A stretch of DNA of 33,309 bases. It comes from a virus. Made by a program: the position numbers and the translations under genes. This document shows positions 23,304 to 29,775 of the stretch, piece after piece. The stretch spans positions 1 through 33,309 of IMG/VR virus record IMGVR_UViG_3300021976_000049; one strand, given 5' to 3'. The notes beneath the pieces were generated by a model. That model did not search any database. It saw only the letters and a program-made list of their open reading frames with translations, and was not told where the DNA came from. Each line of letters begins with the position of its first letter. The stretch's first letter is position 1.

Positions 23304-23846
23304 ATGGGCGAGCGTACCTGCTGTCTACTCAACTGCGGCAAGCCAGTCCACGCCCGCGGCGTCTGCTCTCACTACATGAGGTGCTGGCGCGGGGAAGCCG
23401 AATGGCCGGTCGTTGCTCCGACCGTAGGTCCGTCGTACTCCGACCGGTTCTGGTCCAAGGTTGCCCGCCGTGAGCCGCAGGATTGCTGGCTCTGGCTGGC
23501 CAGCAAGTACCCCAATGGGTATGGCCAGTTCGATCATCAAGGCGCTCACCGAGTCTCGTACCAGCTCGCCATTGGGCCCATCTCCGATGAGCTCGTGATC
23601 GACCACCGCTGCTGCCGCAGGGACTGCGTCAACCCTGCGCACCTCCAACCCGTAACCCCAGCCGTCAATGTCCAGCGCGGGTACGCGCCACCCATCGCCG
23701 CAACCCGGATGCGCGAATGGTCAGCCGCCCGCACTCACTGTTCGCGCGGGCATGAACTGACCCCTCAGAACACCTATGTCACACCCAAGGAAGGCTGGCG
23801 GCAATGCCGTATTTGCCGAGCTGGCCGTAAGAAGAATCGGAGGTAG
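23304..23846 (+). CDS. HNH homing-type endonuclease, copy 3 (180 aa)
   Basis: An extra N-terminal zinc-finger-like segment (TCCLLNCGKPVHARGVC) precedes the same layout as the other two copies: RFWSKV...CWLWLA...NGYG, the core VIDHRCCRRDCVNPAHLQPVT and the C-terminal CSRGHELTPQNTY...CRIC with a Lys/Arg tail. It is inserted between the GH12-like gene and the holin. The ATG at 23304 is preceded by AGGAAGAGG. Its last codons contain the ribosome binding site of the holin, 4 nt downstream. Confidence 0.9.
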   Translation: MGERTCCLLNCGKPVHARGVCSHYMRCWRGEAEWPVVAPTVGPSYSDRFWSKVARREPQDCWLWLASKYPNGYGQFDHQGAHRVSYQLAIGPISDELVIDHRCCRRDCVNPAHLQPVTPAVNVQRGYAPPIAATRMREWSAARTHCSRGHELTPQNTYVTPKEGWRQCRICRAGRKKNRR

Positions 23847-23850
23847 CGCG

Positions 23851-24087
23851 ATGTTCTCACGCGCTTTTTGGTTGGCCGCGATGGAAAGAGCCGTCAAGAC
23901 GGCCGCTCAGGCGCTCGTCGCTGTGATGACCGCTGACGGGTTCGGCCTGCTCGATGCTGACTGGACCGCCCGCCTGTCTGCTGCCGGTATGGCCGCGGTC
24001 CTCTCGCTGCTGGTCTCGATCGGCTCGTCCGGTGTCGGCAACAGTGGGCCGTCGCTGACCTCGGAGAAGCTCGACCCTCTGGCCTGA
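23851..24087 (+). CDS. Holin, phage r1t-like (78 aa)
   Basis: The sequence FSRAFWLAAMERAVKTAAQALVA, an AxGxGLLDADW-type turn, a second hydrophobic helix (AAGMAAVLSLLVSIGSS) and a polar GPSLTSEKL tail match the small r1t-type holins of actinophages. Two membrane segments are present. It would form membrane lesions that release the endolysin. The ATG at 23851 has CGGAGGTA immediately upstream, within the HNH 3' end. A strong terminator follows 13 nt after the stop. Confidence 0.88.
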   Translation: MFSRAFWLAAMERAVKTAAQALVAVMTADGFGLLDADWTARLSAAGMAAVLSLLVSIGSSGVGNSGPSLTSEKLDPLA

Positions 24088-24100
24088 CCTACACAGCAAG

Positions 24101-24135
24101 GCGCCCCGCATCCTGGACGCCAGGATGCGGGGCGC
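24101..24135. terminator. Strong hairpin between convergent operons
   Basis: A perfect 16-bp stem (24101-24116 with 24120-24135) and 3-nt loop lie between the holin stop and the stop of the leftward operon. U-runs are short, but the position between converging transcripts and the stability fit a bidirectional terminator. Confidence 0.85.
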
Positions 24136-24145
24136 TGTCGTGCGT

Positions 24146-24388
24146 CTAGCAGGGCTTGATAGTGCCCAGCACCGCGCCGTACACGGTGGGGACGGGTGTC
24201 GCCGTCAGCGTGGAACCGTCTGCGGGAGGTTCCCAGATTCCAGGTGCCTGCTGACCCAGTGGGCGGACAATCTCTGCCTGCGTTACGTGGACGGCATCCT
24301 CGGGGCTGTGGGCATAGACGACAGCGGACTCGAAGTCGTCGTAGCTCGCCGCGCTCGCCGTCACCAGATACAGGGTCAGGTCGCTCAT
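24146..24388 (-). CDS. Conserved small phage protein (80 aa), last gene of leftward operon
   Basis: The product starts MSDLTLYLVTASAASYDDFESAVVYAHSPEDA (region residues 1-32), a pattern I associate with a widespread but uncharacterised actinophage protein. There is no catalytic motif. The ATG at 24388 has GGAGGTG just upstream on the minus strand and overlaps the previous stop (ATGA). The second half is Pro/Thr/Val-rich. It is the terminal gene before the convergent terminator. Confidence 0.75.
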   Translation of the reverse strand: MSDLTLYLVTASAASYDDFESAVVYAHSPEDAVHVTQAEIVRPLGQQAPGIWEPPADGSTLTATPVPTVYGAVLGTIKPC

Positions 24389-24531
24389 CTCTTCACCTCC
24401 GGGCATGTCTTGTGGACTCTCGCACCATCCGGTGCCGTCACAGCATCACCGAGAGGCTGAAGGCATCGCGGACAGCGGGCGGTGGAATCTACCGGGTGTC
24501 TACCACGCCGGGAACGGGTGGTGTAGCTCAC
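24385..24531 (-). CDS. Zinc-ribbon-like micro-protein (48 aa)
   Basis: From a GTG at 24531 that overlaps the upstream stop (GTGA), the product has a basic N-terminus and a CPRCLQPLG...VHKTC motif near residues 20-43, which could bind one zinc ion. The stop overlaps the next ATG. The tight overlaps on both sides support translation. Function unknown. Confidence 0.6.
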   Translation of the reverse strand: MSYTTRSRRGRHPVDSTARCPRCLQPLGDAVTAPDGARVHKTCPEVKR

Positions 24532-24731
24532 GACTGCATCCCGTGAGGTCGCGGCCCGACCAAGATGATCGGGGCCACCTTGCCCTGCGGATCGCGACCC
24601 TCGGTGTGCGCCAAATGCGCAGCCGAAGCCGCCGCCCTGCTCGGATAGACGCCGAGGCTTTCTCCACATCCACAGTCAGCGAAGTAATGCCCGTCGTTCG
24701 TTGCTTCCAGTGAGCGCCTGTGCCCCTTCAT
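24528..24731 (-). CDS. Small Cys/His protein (67 aa)
   Basis: The central motif DGHYFADCGCGESLGVY, followed by a helix with AAHLAH, suggests a small C-x-C...H..H metal site. The start ATG overlaps the previous stop (ATGA) and its own stop overlaps the next GTG. I know no function. Confidence 0.65.
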   Translation of the reverse strand: MKGHRRSLEATNDGHYFADCGCGESLGVYPSRAAASAAHLAHTEGRDPQGKVAPIILVGPRPHGMQS

Positions 24732-24898
24732 TGCTGGCCCTTCAGTACGTCGAGCTTGCTGTCCACTTCCCGCAGAGCCTTCACCCCGTCAGCCCCCAAC
24801 TCCCGGATCAGATCAGACCCGAGACGTACCTCCAGCAGTAGCTTGAGTGCGTCGATCTGGCGAGGCGTCAACGGGAGACGCTTCTGGGTGACGCTCAT
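24728..24898 (-). CDS. Small helical protein (56 aa)
   Basis: Reads MSVTQKRLPLTPRQIDALKLL and then a Leu-rich helix (RELGADGVKALREVDSKLDVL). It could be a small adaptor or DNA-associated helix protein; no domain is recognised. ATGA overlaps join it to the genes on both sides. One CACTTCCC sequence, the immunity operator half-site, falls inside it at 24764-24771, perhaps by chance. Confidence 0.65.
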   Translation of the reverse strand: MSVTQKRLPLTPRQIDALKLLLEVRLGSDLIRELGADGVKALREVDSKLDVLKGQQ

Positions 24899-25116
24899 CG
24901 TTGCCCCGTCCTCAACCTGTCAGCATCCCCACGCAACTCCGCGATCACCGACGGCGGCTCACCCTCATCGATCGCGTTCAACCGGTCCATGAACGCCTCC
25001 GCCTGCTCCAGAGACGGGTACGGCACCGGGTACCGGTACGGTTTCGCGTGCTCCACATCGACCACGAACCAGCGCTCACCATCACGCTCAACCAGGAACT
25101 TGGCTGGCCGGCTCAT
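24895..25116 (-). CDS. Small protein of unknown function (73 aa)
   Basis: The product begins SRPAKFLVERDGERWFVVDVEHAKPYRYPV, a beta hairpin-like start, and ends with a helix (LEQAEAFMDRLNAIDEG). This is common in phage-encoded single-domain accessory proteins. No motif suggests an activity. The ATG at 25116 overlaps the stop of the preceding gene. No strong ribosome binding site is visible, so coupling is likely. Confidence 0.7.
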   Translation of the reverse strand: MSRPAKFLVERDGERWFVVDVEHAKPYRYPVPYPSLEQAEAFMDRLNAIDEGEPPSVIAELRGDADRLRTGQR

Positions 25117-25277
25117 GCGGAGGTCGCCTGCTTACAATCTCGGCCCGGGCAGTAGTAATTGTGCTCCGTGCACCCCGGGCCGAAGCCGTGATCGACTTCG
25201 TGTTCCATCTCGACCTTGGGCCATTCCCGGCCGCACAGGTCGCAGTTCCGCTTGTCCACGGTCTTGCTATCGTTCAT
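25113..25277 (-). CDS. Zinc-finger-like micro-protein (54 aa)
   Basis: Cysteines are arranged as CDLCGREW near residues 12-19 and GCTEHNYYCPGRDC near 35-48. This suggests a two-knuckle zinc site separated by a His/Glu-rich loop (EMEHEVDHG). The ATG at 25277 has GGAGG about 10 nt upstream. A 111-nt gap with a hairpin separates it from the preceding gene of the operon. Function unknown. Confidence 0.65.
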   Translation of the reverse strand: MNDSKTVDKRNCDLCGREWPKVEMEHEVDHGFGPGCTEHNYYCPGRDCKQATSA

Positions 25278-25307
25278 CACAGCCTGAACCTCCAGTGTTC
25301 GGCTACT

Positions 25308-25338
25308 CGCCTCACTCCGTCACAAGCGGGGTGAGGCG
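25308..25338. repeat. Hairpin in the only sizeable gap of the leftward operon
   Basis: CGCCTCAC (25308-25315) pairs with GTGAGGCG (25331-25338). The inner TCCG/CGGG extends it to about 12 bp with one G-T. It is followed by TTCTTT on the plus strand, so it would look like a terminator for rightward transcripts. On the leftward message it may be an attenuator or processing site. Confidence 0.5.
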
Positions 25339-25388
25339 TTCTTTCGTTGTCCCCACGTTACCCCTCACTCAGGGTATGGGCGGAGACC

Positions 25389-25586
25389 TCAGAAGTCGTG
25401 GGTGCACAGCGGGCAGAACTCAAGGTCCGGCGTCACCCCGGTGTTCATCCAACTTTGAGCCGCCACGAACTCCTCTTCGGTGAGGAAGTAGTGACCGCAC
25501 TCGAAGCAGAACCGGAAGTACTCGTCGGGGACCGGCTCCTCACCGTGGAAGTAGCAGCCGGGATCCGCCACTGCGCCCCCTCCCAT
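25389..25586 (-). CDS. Zinc-ribbon protein (65 aa)
   Basis: Two CxxC knuckles, RFCFECGHYF near residue 26 and EFCPLCTHDF at the C-terminus, frame a helix (TEEEFVAAQSWM). This is a typical small zinc ribbon that may bind nucleic acid or protein. ATG 25586 is given, but the in-frame GTG at 25571 has GGAGGGGG just before it and may be the true start. With ATG, it overlaps the previous gene by 47 nt. Function unknown. Confidence 0.68.
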   Translation of the reverse strand: MGGGAVADPGCYFHGEEPVPDEYFRFCFECGHYFLTEEEFVAAQSWMNTGVTPDLEFCPLCTHDF

Positions 25587-25716
25587 GCTTCGCGCATCCA
25601 GTGCACGGGTTCCGCTTCGGGCAGGTCGGGAAGGCTGCGGCGACGTGCGGCATGTAGCGAAACTGGAGCCGTACTGGGTAGACGCGGTCGCGGTAGACGT
25701 ACGCGACCGGGGTCAC
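25540..25716 (-). CDS. Small Cys-containing protein (58 aa)
   Basis: The GTG at 25716 overlaps the preceding stop (GTGA). The product is basic, with a beta-like start (VAYVYRDRVYPVRLQFRY) and a CPKRNPCTGCAKHG cluster near residues 32-45 that could hold a metal. The C-terminal end overlaps the next gene in another frame. It is short and overlapped, so it is less certain than its neighbours. Confidence 0.5.
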   Translation of the reverse strand: MTPVAYVYRDRVYPVRLQFRYMPHVAAAFPTCPKRNPCTGCAKHGRGRSGGSRLLLPR

Positions 25717-25910
25717 GACTGCTCCACCCGGACACCGCAGGCGGTGCAGGCGAAGTACTCGCCCTCACAGTTCGTACATACCGGAGCGGCAACGGCTTCC
25801 CGCAGCATCACGACGACCTCACCTGCCACGTCATACAGGTCAGGTTGGAAGCCCCGACCTAGATCCATGAGCCGCTGGAAGACAGCGTCCTGCTCCGCCT
25901 CGCCGCTCAC
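25713..25910 (-). CDS. Zinc-ribbon protein (65 aa)
   Basis: An acidic helical N-terminal part (EAEQDAVFQRLMDLG...VVVMLREAV) is followed by two CxxC knuckles, VCTNCEGEYFACTACGVRV, forming a compact zinc ribbon at the C-terminus. The GTG at 25910 lies in a GTGA overlap. A helix plus ribbon could be a small protein-protein adaptor or anti-host factor; this is speculation. Confidence 0.68.
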   Translation of the reverse strand: MSGEAEQDAVFQRLMDLGRGFQPDLYDVAGEVVVMLREAVAAPVCTNCEGEYFACTACGVRVEQS

Positions 25911-26119
25911 TCCCCTCCCTCCCCACTAGATGAGAGAGCGGCAGACCGGACCCGCTCGGCGATTTCCGCATCCGTCAACTGCTCGCCCCGTTGGGCGCTC
26001 TCCAGGCTCTCAACCCTCACCCGCTCGAACGGCAGCCGCCTGCCTGCCTCGTCGCACAACCTGCGGTACTCCAGCACCCAACGATGCCGGTAGGCCGCCG
26101 CTGCTAGTACGTCGCTCAC
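25907..26119 (-). CDS. Small helical protein (70 aa)
   Basis: Starts at a GTG overlapping the upstream stop and reads SDVLAAAAYRHRWVLEYRRL, then a charged helix (ESLESAQRGEQLTDAEIAERV) and a Ser/Gly/Glu tail. It is predicted to be almost entirely helical. No known domain. Confidence 0.65.
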   Translation of the reverse strand: MSDVLAAAAYRHRWVLEYRRLCDEAGRRLPFERVRVESLESAQRGEQLTDAEIAERVRSAALSSSGEGGE

Positions 26120-26418
26120 TGGGTCACCTCGGTAGAGAGAAGAGCGAGGACAGCCCCGGCGATAGTCGCCCGCGTAGCGGGGTTGCTGACGTAGCTCAGG
26201 TCGATGGCCTGTTCGATCTGAGCCTGCGTGACCTCCACTTGAGACAGCTCCACGAAGCCACCTACACCTGCCGTCTTCATGGCGCGGTCGTACAGCCACG
26301 CGATGACCACGAGTTGCGTCTCCTCCGTGAGGCCCTCAAGTGGCACGCCGGACTGGTTCAGCTCGTCAGCGGCCCGCTCTAGCGCCTTTGCTTCAATGAC
26401 AGCCCTTGTGGTGCTCAT
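26116..26418 (-). CDS. Small helical protein (100 aa)
   Basis: The product is helical and mildly acidic, e.g. STTRAVIEAKALERAADELNQ and a later LVVIAWLYDRAMKTA. It ends with a hydrophobic helix (ATIAGAVLALLSTEVTQ). The ATG at 26418 has a strong GGAGGGGA ribosome binding site, so it is a separate translation entry point within the operon. Function unknown. Confidence 0.72.
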   Translation of the reverse strand: MSTTRAVIEAKALERAADELNQSGVPLEGLTEETQLVVIAWLYDRAMKTAGVGGFVELSQVEVTQAQIEQAIDLSYVSNPATRATIAGAVLALLSTEVTQ

Positions 26419-26894
26419 GACTTCCCCTCCGTAGCCTTCGGGTAGAGAGCAGCGAGGACAGCTTTGGCCTGCCGAATGCGGTACCGCTCGGGCCACTCAT
26501 CGATCTGGTTCTGAGGCTCGCACGACGCCAGCGCCGCTGTGATCTGACCCAGCGACGGCGCTTCCCGGTCGATCGCCCCAGGCTCGGCAGTGAGCTTGTT
26601 GAGGACCCGCTCCCGGGCGAACACGGCTTCCGGGTCCACGTCTCCCGCGCCCCTGCCCGGACCGATGTAGCCGTCCAGCCCGGCCGCGTTGCCGTCATCC
26701 CAAGCCTCACCCAGCGCTTCCCGGTCTACCACTGTGGGCTTCGACGCCTCCAGTACCGCGATGATCTCGGCGAGCGCCCGGTCACCGATCTCGTAGTGGC
26801 CCTGGTTGTTGCGGCCCAAGTGTTCGACCGCCTTCAGTTCGACGATCAAGTTCCGCCGGCCAACCTCGACCTCATCCGGCGTCAGGTCGGTCAT
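26415..26894 (-). CDS. Unknown helical protein (159 aa)
   Basis: The second largest product of the leftward operon. It begins TDLTPDEVEVGRRNLIVELKAVEHL and contains AIIAVLEASKP, a Gly/Asp-rich middle, and a C-terminal YRIRQAKAVLAALYP helix similar to segments in other products of this operon. No enzymatic signature is visible. The ATG at 26894 is in an ATGA overlap with the preceding gene and lacks a strong ribosome binding site. Confidence 0.7.
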   Translation of the reverse strand: MTDLTPDEVEVGRRNLIVELKAVEHLGRNNQGHYEIGDRALAEIIAVLEASKPTVVDREALGEAWDDGNAAGLDGYIGPGRGAGDVDPEAVFARERVLNKLTAEPGAIDREAPSLGQITAALASCEPQNQIDEWPERYRIRQAKAVLAALYPKATEGKS

Positions 26895-27169
26895 GACTTG
26901 CACCACGGGTTCGGACACAAGGCGATAGCGGAAGCGCGGCAGGGCGGGCACATCCGGATCCCCTTGCGCTCCTCACAGGTGTGGAAGTGGAACCGAGACA
27001 GGATGATGAACGCCGCCACCGACCTTCCTTCCTGCGTGGTCGTGTCTCCACACACTCGGCACTGAAGTACGCACGGTTCCCAGCCGACCACCCCATCGAC
27101 CTTGCCGGGGATCGTCGGCCGTTGGAATGGGAGCTCGAGCTCCGCCATCCCGACGCCTACCTCACTCAT
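26891..27169 (-). CDS. Zinc-finger-like protein (92 aa)
   Basis: Several Cys knuckles follow one another: CVLQCRVCGD near residues 33-42, FHTCEERKG near 61-69, MCPPC near 73-77 and CPNPWC near the end. This could support two zinc sites with an interposed strand (RSVAAFIILSRFHFH). The ATG at 27169 has GAGGAG upstream. Function unknown. Confidence 0.7.
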   Translation of the reverse strand: MSEVGVGMAELELPFQRPTIPGKVDGVVGWEPCVLQCRVCGDTTTQEGRSVAAFIILSRFHFHTCEERKGIRMCPPCRASAIALCPNPWCKS

Positions 27170-27444
27170 CGGTTCTCCTCGGCTGCTTCACGGATAGCCC
27201 GGACAGCATCCTCCTGCATGGACTCCCGGCCGTGGAGGTAGTCCTCGAACCCGATGCCCCATCCGATCGCGGTGACGGCTCGCTGTGCGTTCACGTACGC
27301 CTCGTGAACGGCAGCCTTGGCGCCGGTCTCATAACCTTCCTCGTAGGCTGCGCGCTGGTGACTGAACCCAGCGTTGTCATCGGTCGGATGGTCCGCGACG
27401 CCGCCGACCCATGCCTGGTGCGCCCTCGCGTTCAGGGTGGTCAT
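27166..27444 (-). CDS. Unknown small protein (92 aa)
   Basis: The sequence TTLNARAHQAWVGGVADHP, then YEEGYETGAKAAVHEAYVNAQ and a C-terminal acidic helix (MQEDAVRAIREAAEENR), suggests a helical protein with a Gly/Tyr-rich turn, as in other actinophage accessory proteins. A GTG (27447) and an ATG (27444) overlap the preceding stop; ATG is preferred. Confidence 0.68.
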   Translation of the reverse strand: MTTLNARAHQAWVGGVADHPTDDNAGFSHQRAAYEEGYETGAKAAVHEAYVNAQRAVTAIGWGIGFEDYLHGRESMQEDAVRAIREAAEENR

Positions 27445-28058
27445 CACAAGCCAGCCTTGGTCACACCGTAGACGGCCTGCGCGTGAGTGAACCCCTCACC
27501 AGCATCGGACTCGAGCTGCTGGATCAGGCCGCTGCGGGAGAAGTGCGTCATCTCCAGGTACTTCTGGGCGGACTTCGCGGCCTGCTCGTTCCAGTCGACC
27601 GTGACGTGGTCGACGGCGTACGTCGCATCCGCCACCGAGAACCCTTCACCCGCATCCGACGACAGCTGGCGGATCAGGCCCTTGCGGCTGAACGCGGTGA
27701 AGTCCAGGTACTGCTCGGCTGACCCGATCGCCTGCTCCTGACTGTTGGTCAGCGAAGGCTCCGGGGCCTCTGTGGTGGCTTCGACGGTGGGCTCAGTGGT
27801 CGCCGGCGCCTTGGTGGGGGCCACGGTGACCTTGGGCTTCGCGGTGGCCTGGCTCGTGACGCTCACCGGTGCCTTCGCGTCCTCCGTACCGGTCGCTGCA
27901 CCGATGACGCCCACCGCTACCGGGATGCCGACGACGATGCCGACGATCACGAGCAGGGCCGTGCGAACGGGGTGGGACTTCTTCGGGGCGGGCTTGAAGT
28001 TCTGCGGGCCCTCGAACGGCGGGTGGTTGGACGGCTGGTTCGGGTACTGCTGGTTCAT
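27444..28058 (-). CDS. Ltp-like membrane protein, probable superinfection exclusion (204 aa)
   Basis: The C-terminal ~95 residues hold two repeats of the Ltp lipoprotein domain (PF07553 type): SAEQYLDFTAFSRKGLIRQL with AGEGFSVADATYAV, then SAQKYLEMTHFSRSGLIQQL with AGEGFTHAQAVYGV. In the phage TP-J34 prototype this domain blocks DNA entry of other phages. Here the N-terminus has no lipobox. Instead a Pro/Asn/Gln-rich cytoplasmic part precedes one membrane helix (VRTALLVIVGIVVGIPVAVG, residues ~31-50) and a Thr/Pro/Ala stalk. It is the first gene of the leftward operon, with its own promoter. ATG 28058 has AAGGGGC upstream. Confidence 0.85.
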   Translation of the reverse strand: MNQQYPNQPSNHPPFEGPQNFKPAPKKSHPVRTALLVIVGIVVGIPVAVGVIGAATGTEDAKAPVSVTSQATAKPKVTVAPTKAPATTEPTVEATTEAPEPSLTNSQEQAIGSAEQYLDFTAFSRKGLIRQLSSDAGEGFSVADATYAVDHVTVDWNEQAAKSAQKYLEMTHFSRSGLIQQLESDAGEGFTHAQAVYGVTKAGL

Positions 28059-28089
28059 GGTGCCCCTTGCGTAGGATTGTGTAGGTGTC

Positions 28090-28118
28090 ATCCTGCGGAA
28101 CCAGCCGCGCATTGTCAA
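28090..28118 (-). promoter_or_regulatory. Promoter of the leftward accessory operon
   Basis: On the minus strand, TTGACA (28118-28113) and CAGGAT (28095-28090) are 17 nt apart, a good sigma-A-like match for actinobacteria. Transcription would start near 28083, about 25 nt before the Ltp-like ATG. Confidence 0.65.
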
Positions 28119-28129
28119 GCCCGCACGTA

Positions 28130-28135
28130 TATAGT
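28130..28135 (+). promoter_or_regulatory. Likely -10 element for leaderless integrase mRNA
   Basis: TATAGT ends 6 nt before the integrase ATG (28142), so the transcript would start at or next to the start codon. No clear -35 and no ribosome binding site are seen. Confidence 0.5.
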
Positions 28136-28141
28136 GCTGCC

Positions 28142-29578
28142 ATGGATACTCCGAAGAGTGCGGGCGTCTACTGCCGTCTCAGCTACAGCCCCGACGGTTC
28201 GCTCGAGAAGGTCGAGCGTCAAGAGGCTGACTGCCGCGCGCTCGGTGGTCGGCTCGGCTGGGGAATCCGTGAGGTCTACTCGGACAACTCCCGGTCCGCG
28301 TGGAAGCGGGACAGGAAGCGTCCGCAGTGGGACCGGATGCTCGCCGACATCAAGGCGGGATTGCTTGACGGCATCTTGGTGTACCACGGCGACCGGCTCA
28401 TCCGGCAGCCCTGGGACCTGGAGCTCCTGCTCAGCCTGGCCGACGACAAGGCGCTGCCGCTCGCGTCACCGTCCGGCACCCGAGACCTCAACAGGGAGGA
28501 TGACCGGTTCATCCTCCGCATCGAAGCTGCGGCCGCATGCCGCTCCTCGGCTGACACATCCCGTCGAGTGAAGCGTGACAATGACGCGCGCGCTATCGCG
28601 GGCCGCCCCTCCGGTGGAGGCAATCGCCCGTTCGGCTACGGCCTCCCCACTGGCAAGAACGGGGTCACCGGCAAGCCGTTGCACGACCTAACCCAGCAGG
28701 TCCCCGAAGAGGCCGCGGTGGGACGCGAGGCCGTGGAGCGACTGCTCGCTGGACAGTCGCAAGGTGGAGTGATCGCCTGGCTGAACACCGTCTCGACCAC
28801 CACTAACGGGAACCGGTGGAAGCCCCCCGCCTTCCGTGCGTGGCTGAAGACCCCCCGCCTCGCCGGACTCATCGAGCACAAGGGCTCCCTGATGCCTGGC
28901 GCGTGGGAGCCGATCGTCACGCGCGAGCAATGGGAGGACGTGCAGGCGCTCCTGAAGGCCAGCAGTGAGCTCCACGGCGAGCAGGGCAGGGTTCGGGTCC
29001 ATCTCCTCAGTGGGATCGCCGAGTGCTCCTCCTGCGGCGGCAAACTGCGAACGAAGCCCGTCACCGGCAAGTCCCCGAATGCCCGGCAGTACTTCTGCGC
29101 AGCCCCCGAATGTCCTCACCGGGTCTCCCGCAACATCATTCACCTCGACGCCTACGTCACCGGCCGCGTACTGCGCCGGCTGAACGACCCCGCCTTCATC
29201 GCCGCGCTCCACGCGAACGATGACCAGCCCGGAGTTGGTGCGGAGATCATCAGTCTGGAGCGCCGAAAGGCCGAGGCGAAGAAGGTGCTGGAGGAGCTCG
29301 CCGACCACCCGGACATCGACCCAGCACTTCAGGCCAAGTCACTGATGGGGTTCGACCGGAAGATCGCCCAACTCCGCGACCATCTGACCACCACCACCCG
29401 GCAGCGACTACTTGCCCGCCTGGCCGGGGTGACGCTAGAGCAGTGGGATGCCGAGCCGGTCGACGTCCGGGCGGAGACGGCGCGCTCCCTGTTCAGGGTG
29501 GTCGTGCTTCCGGCTACTCGCCGTGGCCCCGGGTTCGACCCGGCAAGCGTCCGTGTTGAGCGTGTGGAAGTTACATGA
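28142..29578 (+). CDS. Serine integrase, large serine recombinase (478 aa)
   Basis: This enzyme recombines attP with the host attB. The N-terminal catalytic domain has the R-x-S motif (CRLSYS, nucleophile near Ser14), followed by QEADCRALGGRLGW and the conserved RDRKRPQWDRML and VYHGDRLIRQPWDL segments. The recombinase domain (around 160-290) contains GRPSGGGNRPFGYG. A zinc ribbon follows (ECSSCGGKL...FCAAPECPH near 298-330), then a coiled coil (SLERRKAEAKKVLEEL) and a C-terminal tail. Length is typical. The ATG at 28142 has no ribosome binding site and is probably leaderless. Serine integrases usually lie beside attP. Confidence 0.93.
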   Translation: MDTPKSAGVYCRLSYSPDGSLEKVERQEADCRALGGRLGWGIREVYSDNSRSAWKRDRKRPQWDRMLADIKAGLLDGILVYHGDRLIRQPWDLELLLSLADDKALPLASPSGTRDLNREDDRFILRIEAAAACRSSADTSRRVKRDNDARAIAGRPSGGGNRPFGYGLPTGKNGVTGKPLHDLTQQVPEEAAVGREAVERLLAGQSQGGVIAWLNTVSTTTNGNRWKPPAFRAWLKTPRLAGLIEHKGSLMPGAWEPIVTREQWEDVQALLKASSELHGEQGRVRVHLLSGIAECSSCGGKLRTKPVTGKSPNARQYFCAAPECPHRVSRNIIHLDAYVTGRVLRRLNDPAFIAALHANDDQPGVGAEIISLERRKAEAKKVLEELADHPDIDPALQAKSLMGFDRKIAQLRDHLTTTTRQRLLARLAGVTLEQWDAEPVDVRAETARSLFRVVVLPATRRGPGFDPASVRVERVEVT

Positions 29579-29645
29579 CGCTAACAGTGAGACTCAGGTC
29601 ACGTAGCGGAGCGTAACTCAAACGAGATGCGGTGAGCCGTAGCGC

Positions 29646-29676
29646 TACCCCCTGTTGTAACGATCAAGTGGGGGTA
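29646..29676. other. Interrupted palindrome, candidate att or operator site
   Basis: TACCCCC and GGGGGTA (29646-29652, 29670-29676) flank a second matched pair, TTG and CAA, with a 7-nt centre. It lies in the 197-nt gap after the integrase, a usual place for attP. However, the odd-length centre is not ideal for a serine integrase site with its 2-bp crossover, so the role is open. Confidence 0.35.
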
Positions 29677-29775
29677 CCGACCGATCCACGGGGTGGTGAC
29701 ACCGGCCGGCACCCTTGCCAATCCAACGAGGCGGGGACCGGTGAGTTACAGGTGAGTTACGAGCTGGGAGAGAAC

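Noticed and set aside
24449-24713. Plus-strand ORFs in 24.1-27.7 kb
   Set aside because: They lack ribosome binding sites and consistent overlaps; the minus strand gives a continuous chain of ATGA/GTGA-linked genes with CxxC motifs.
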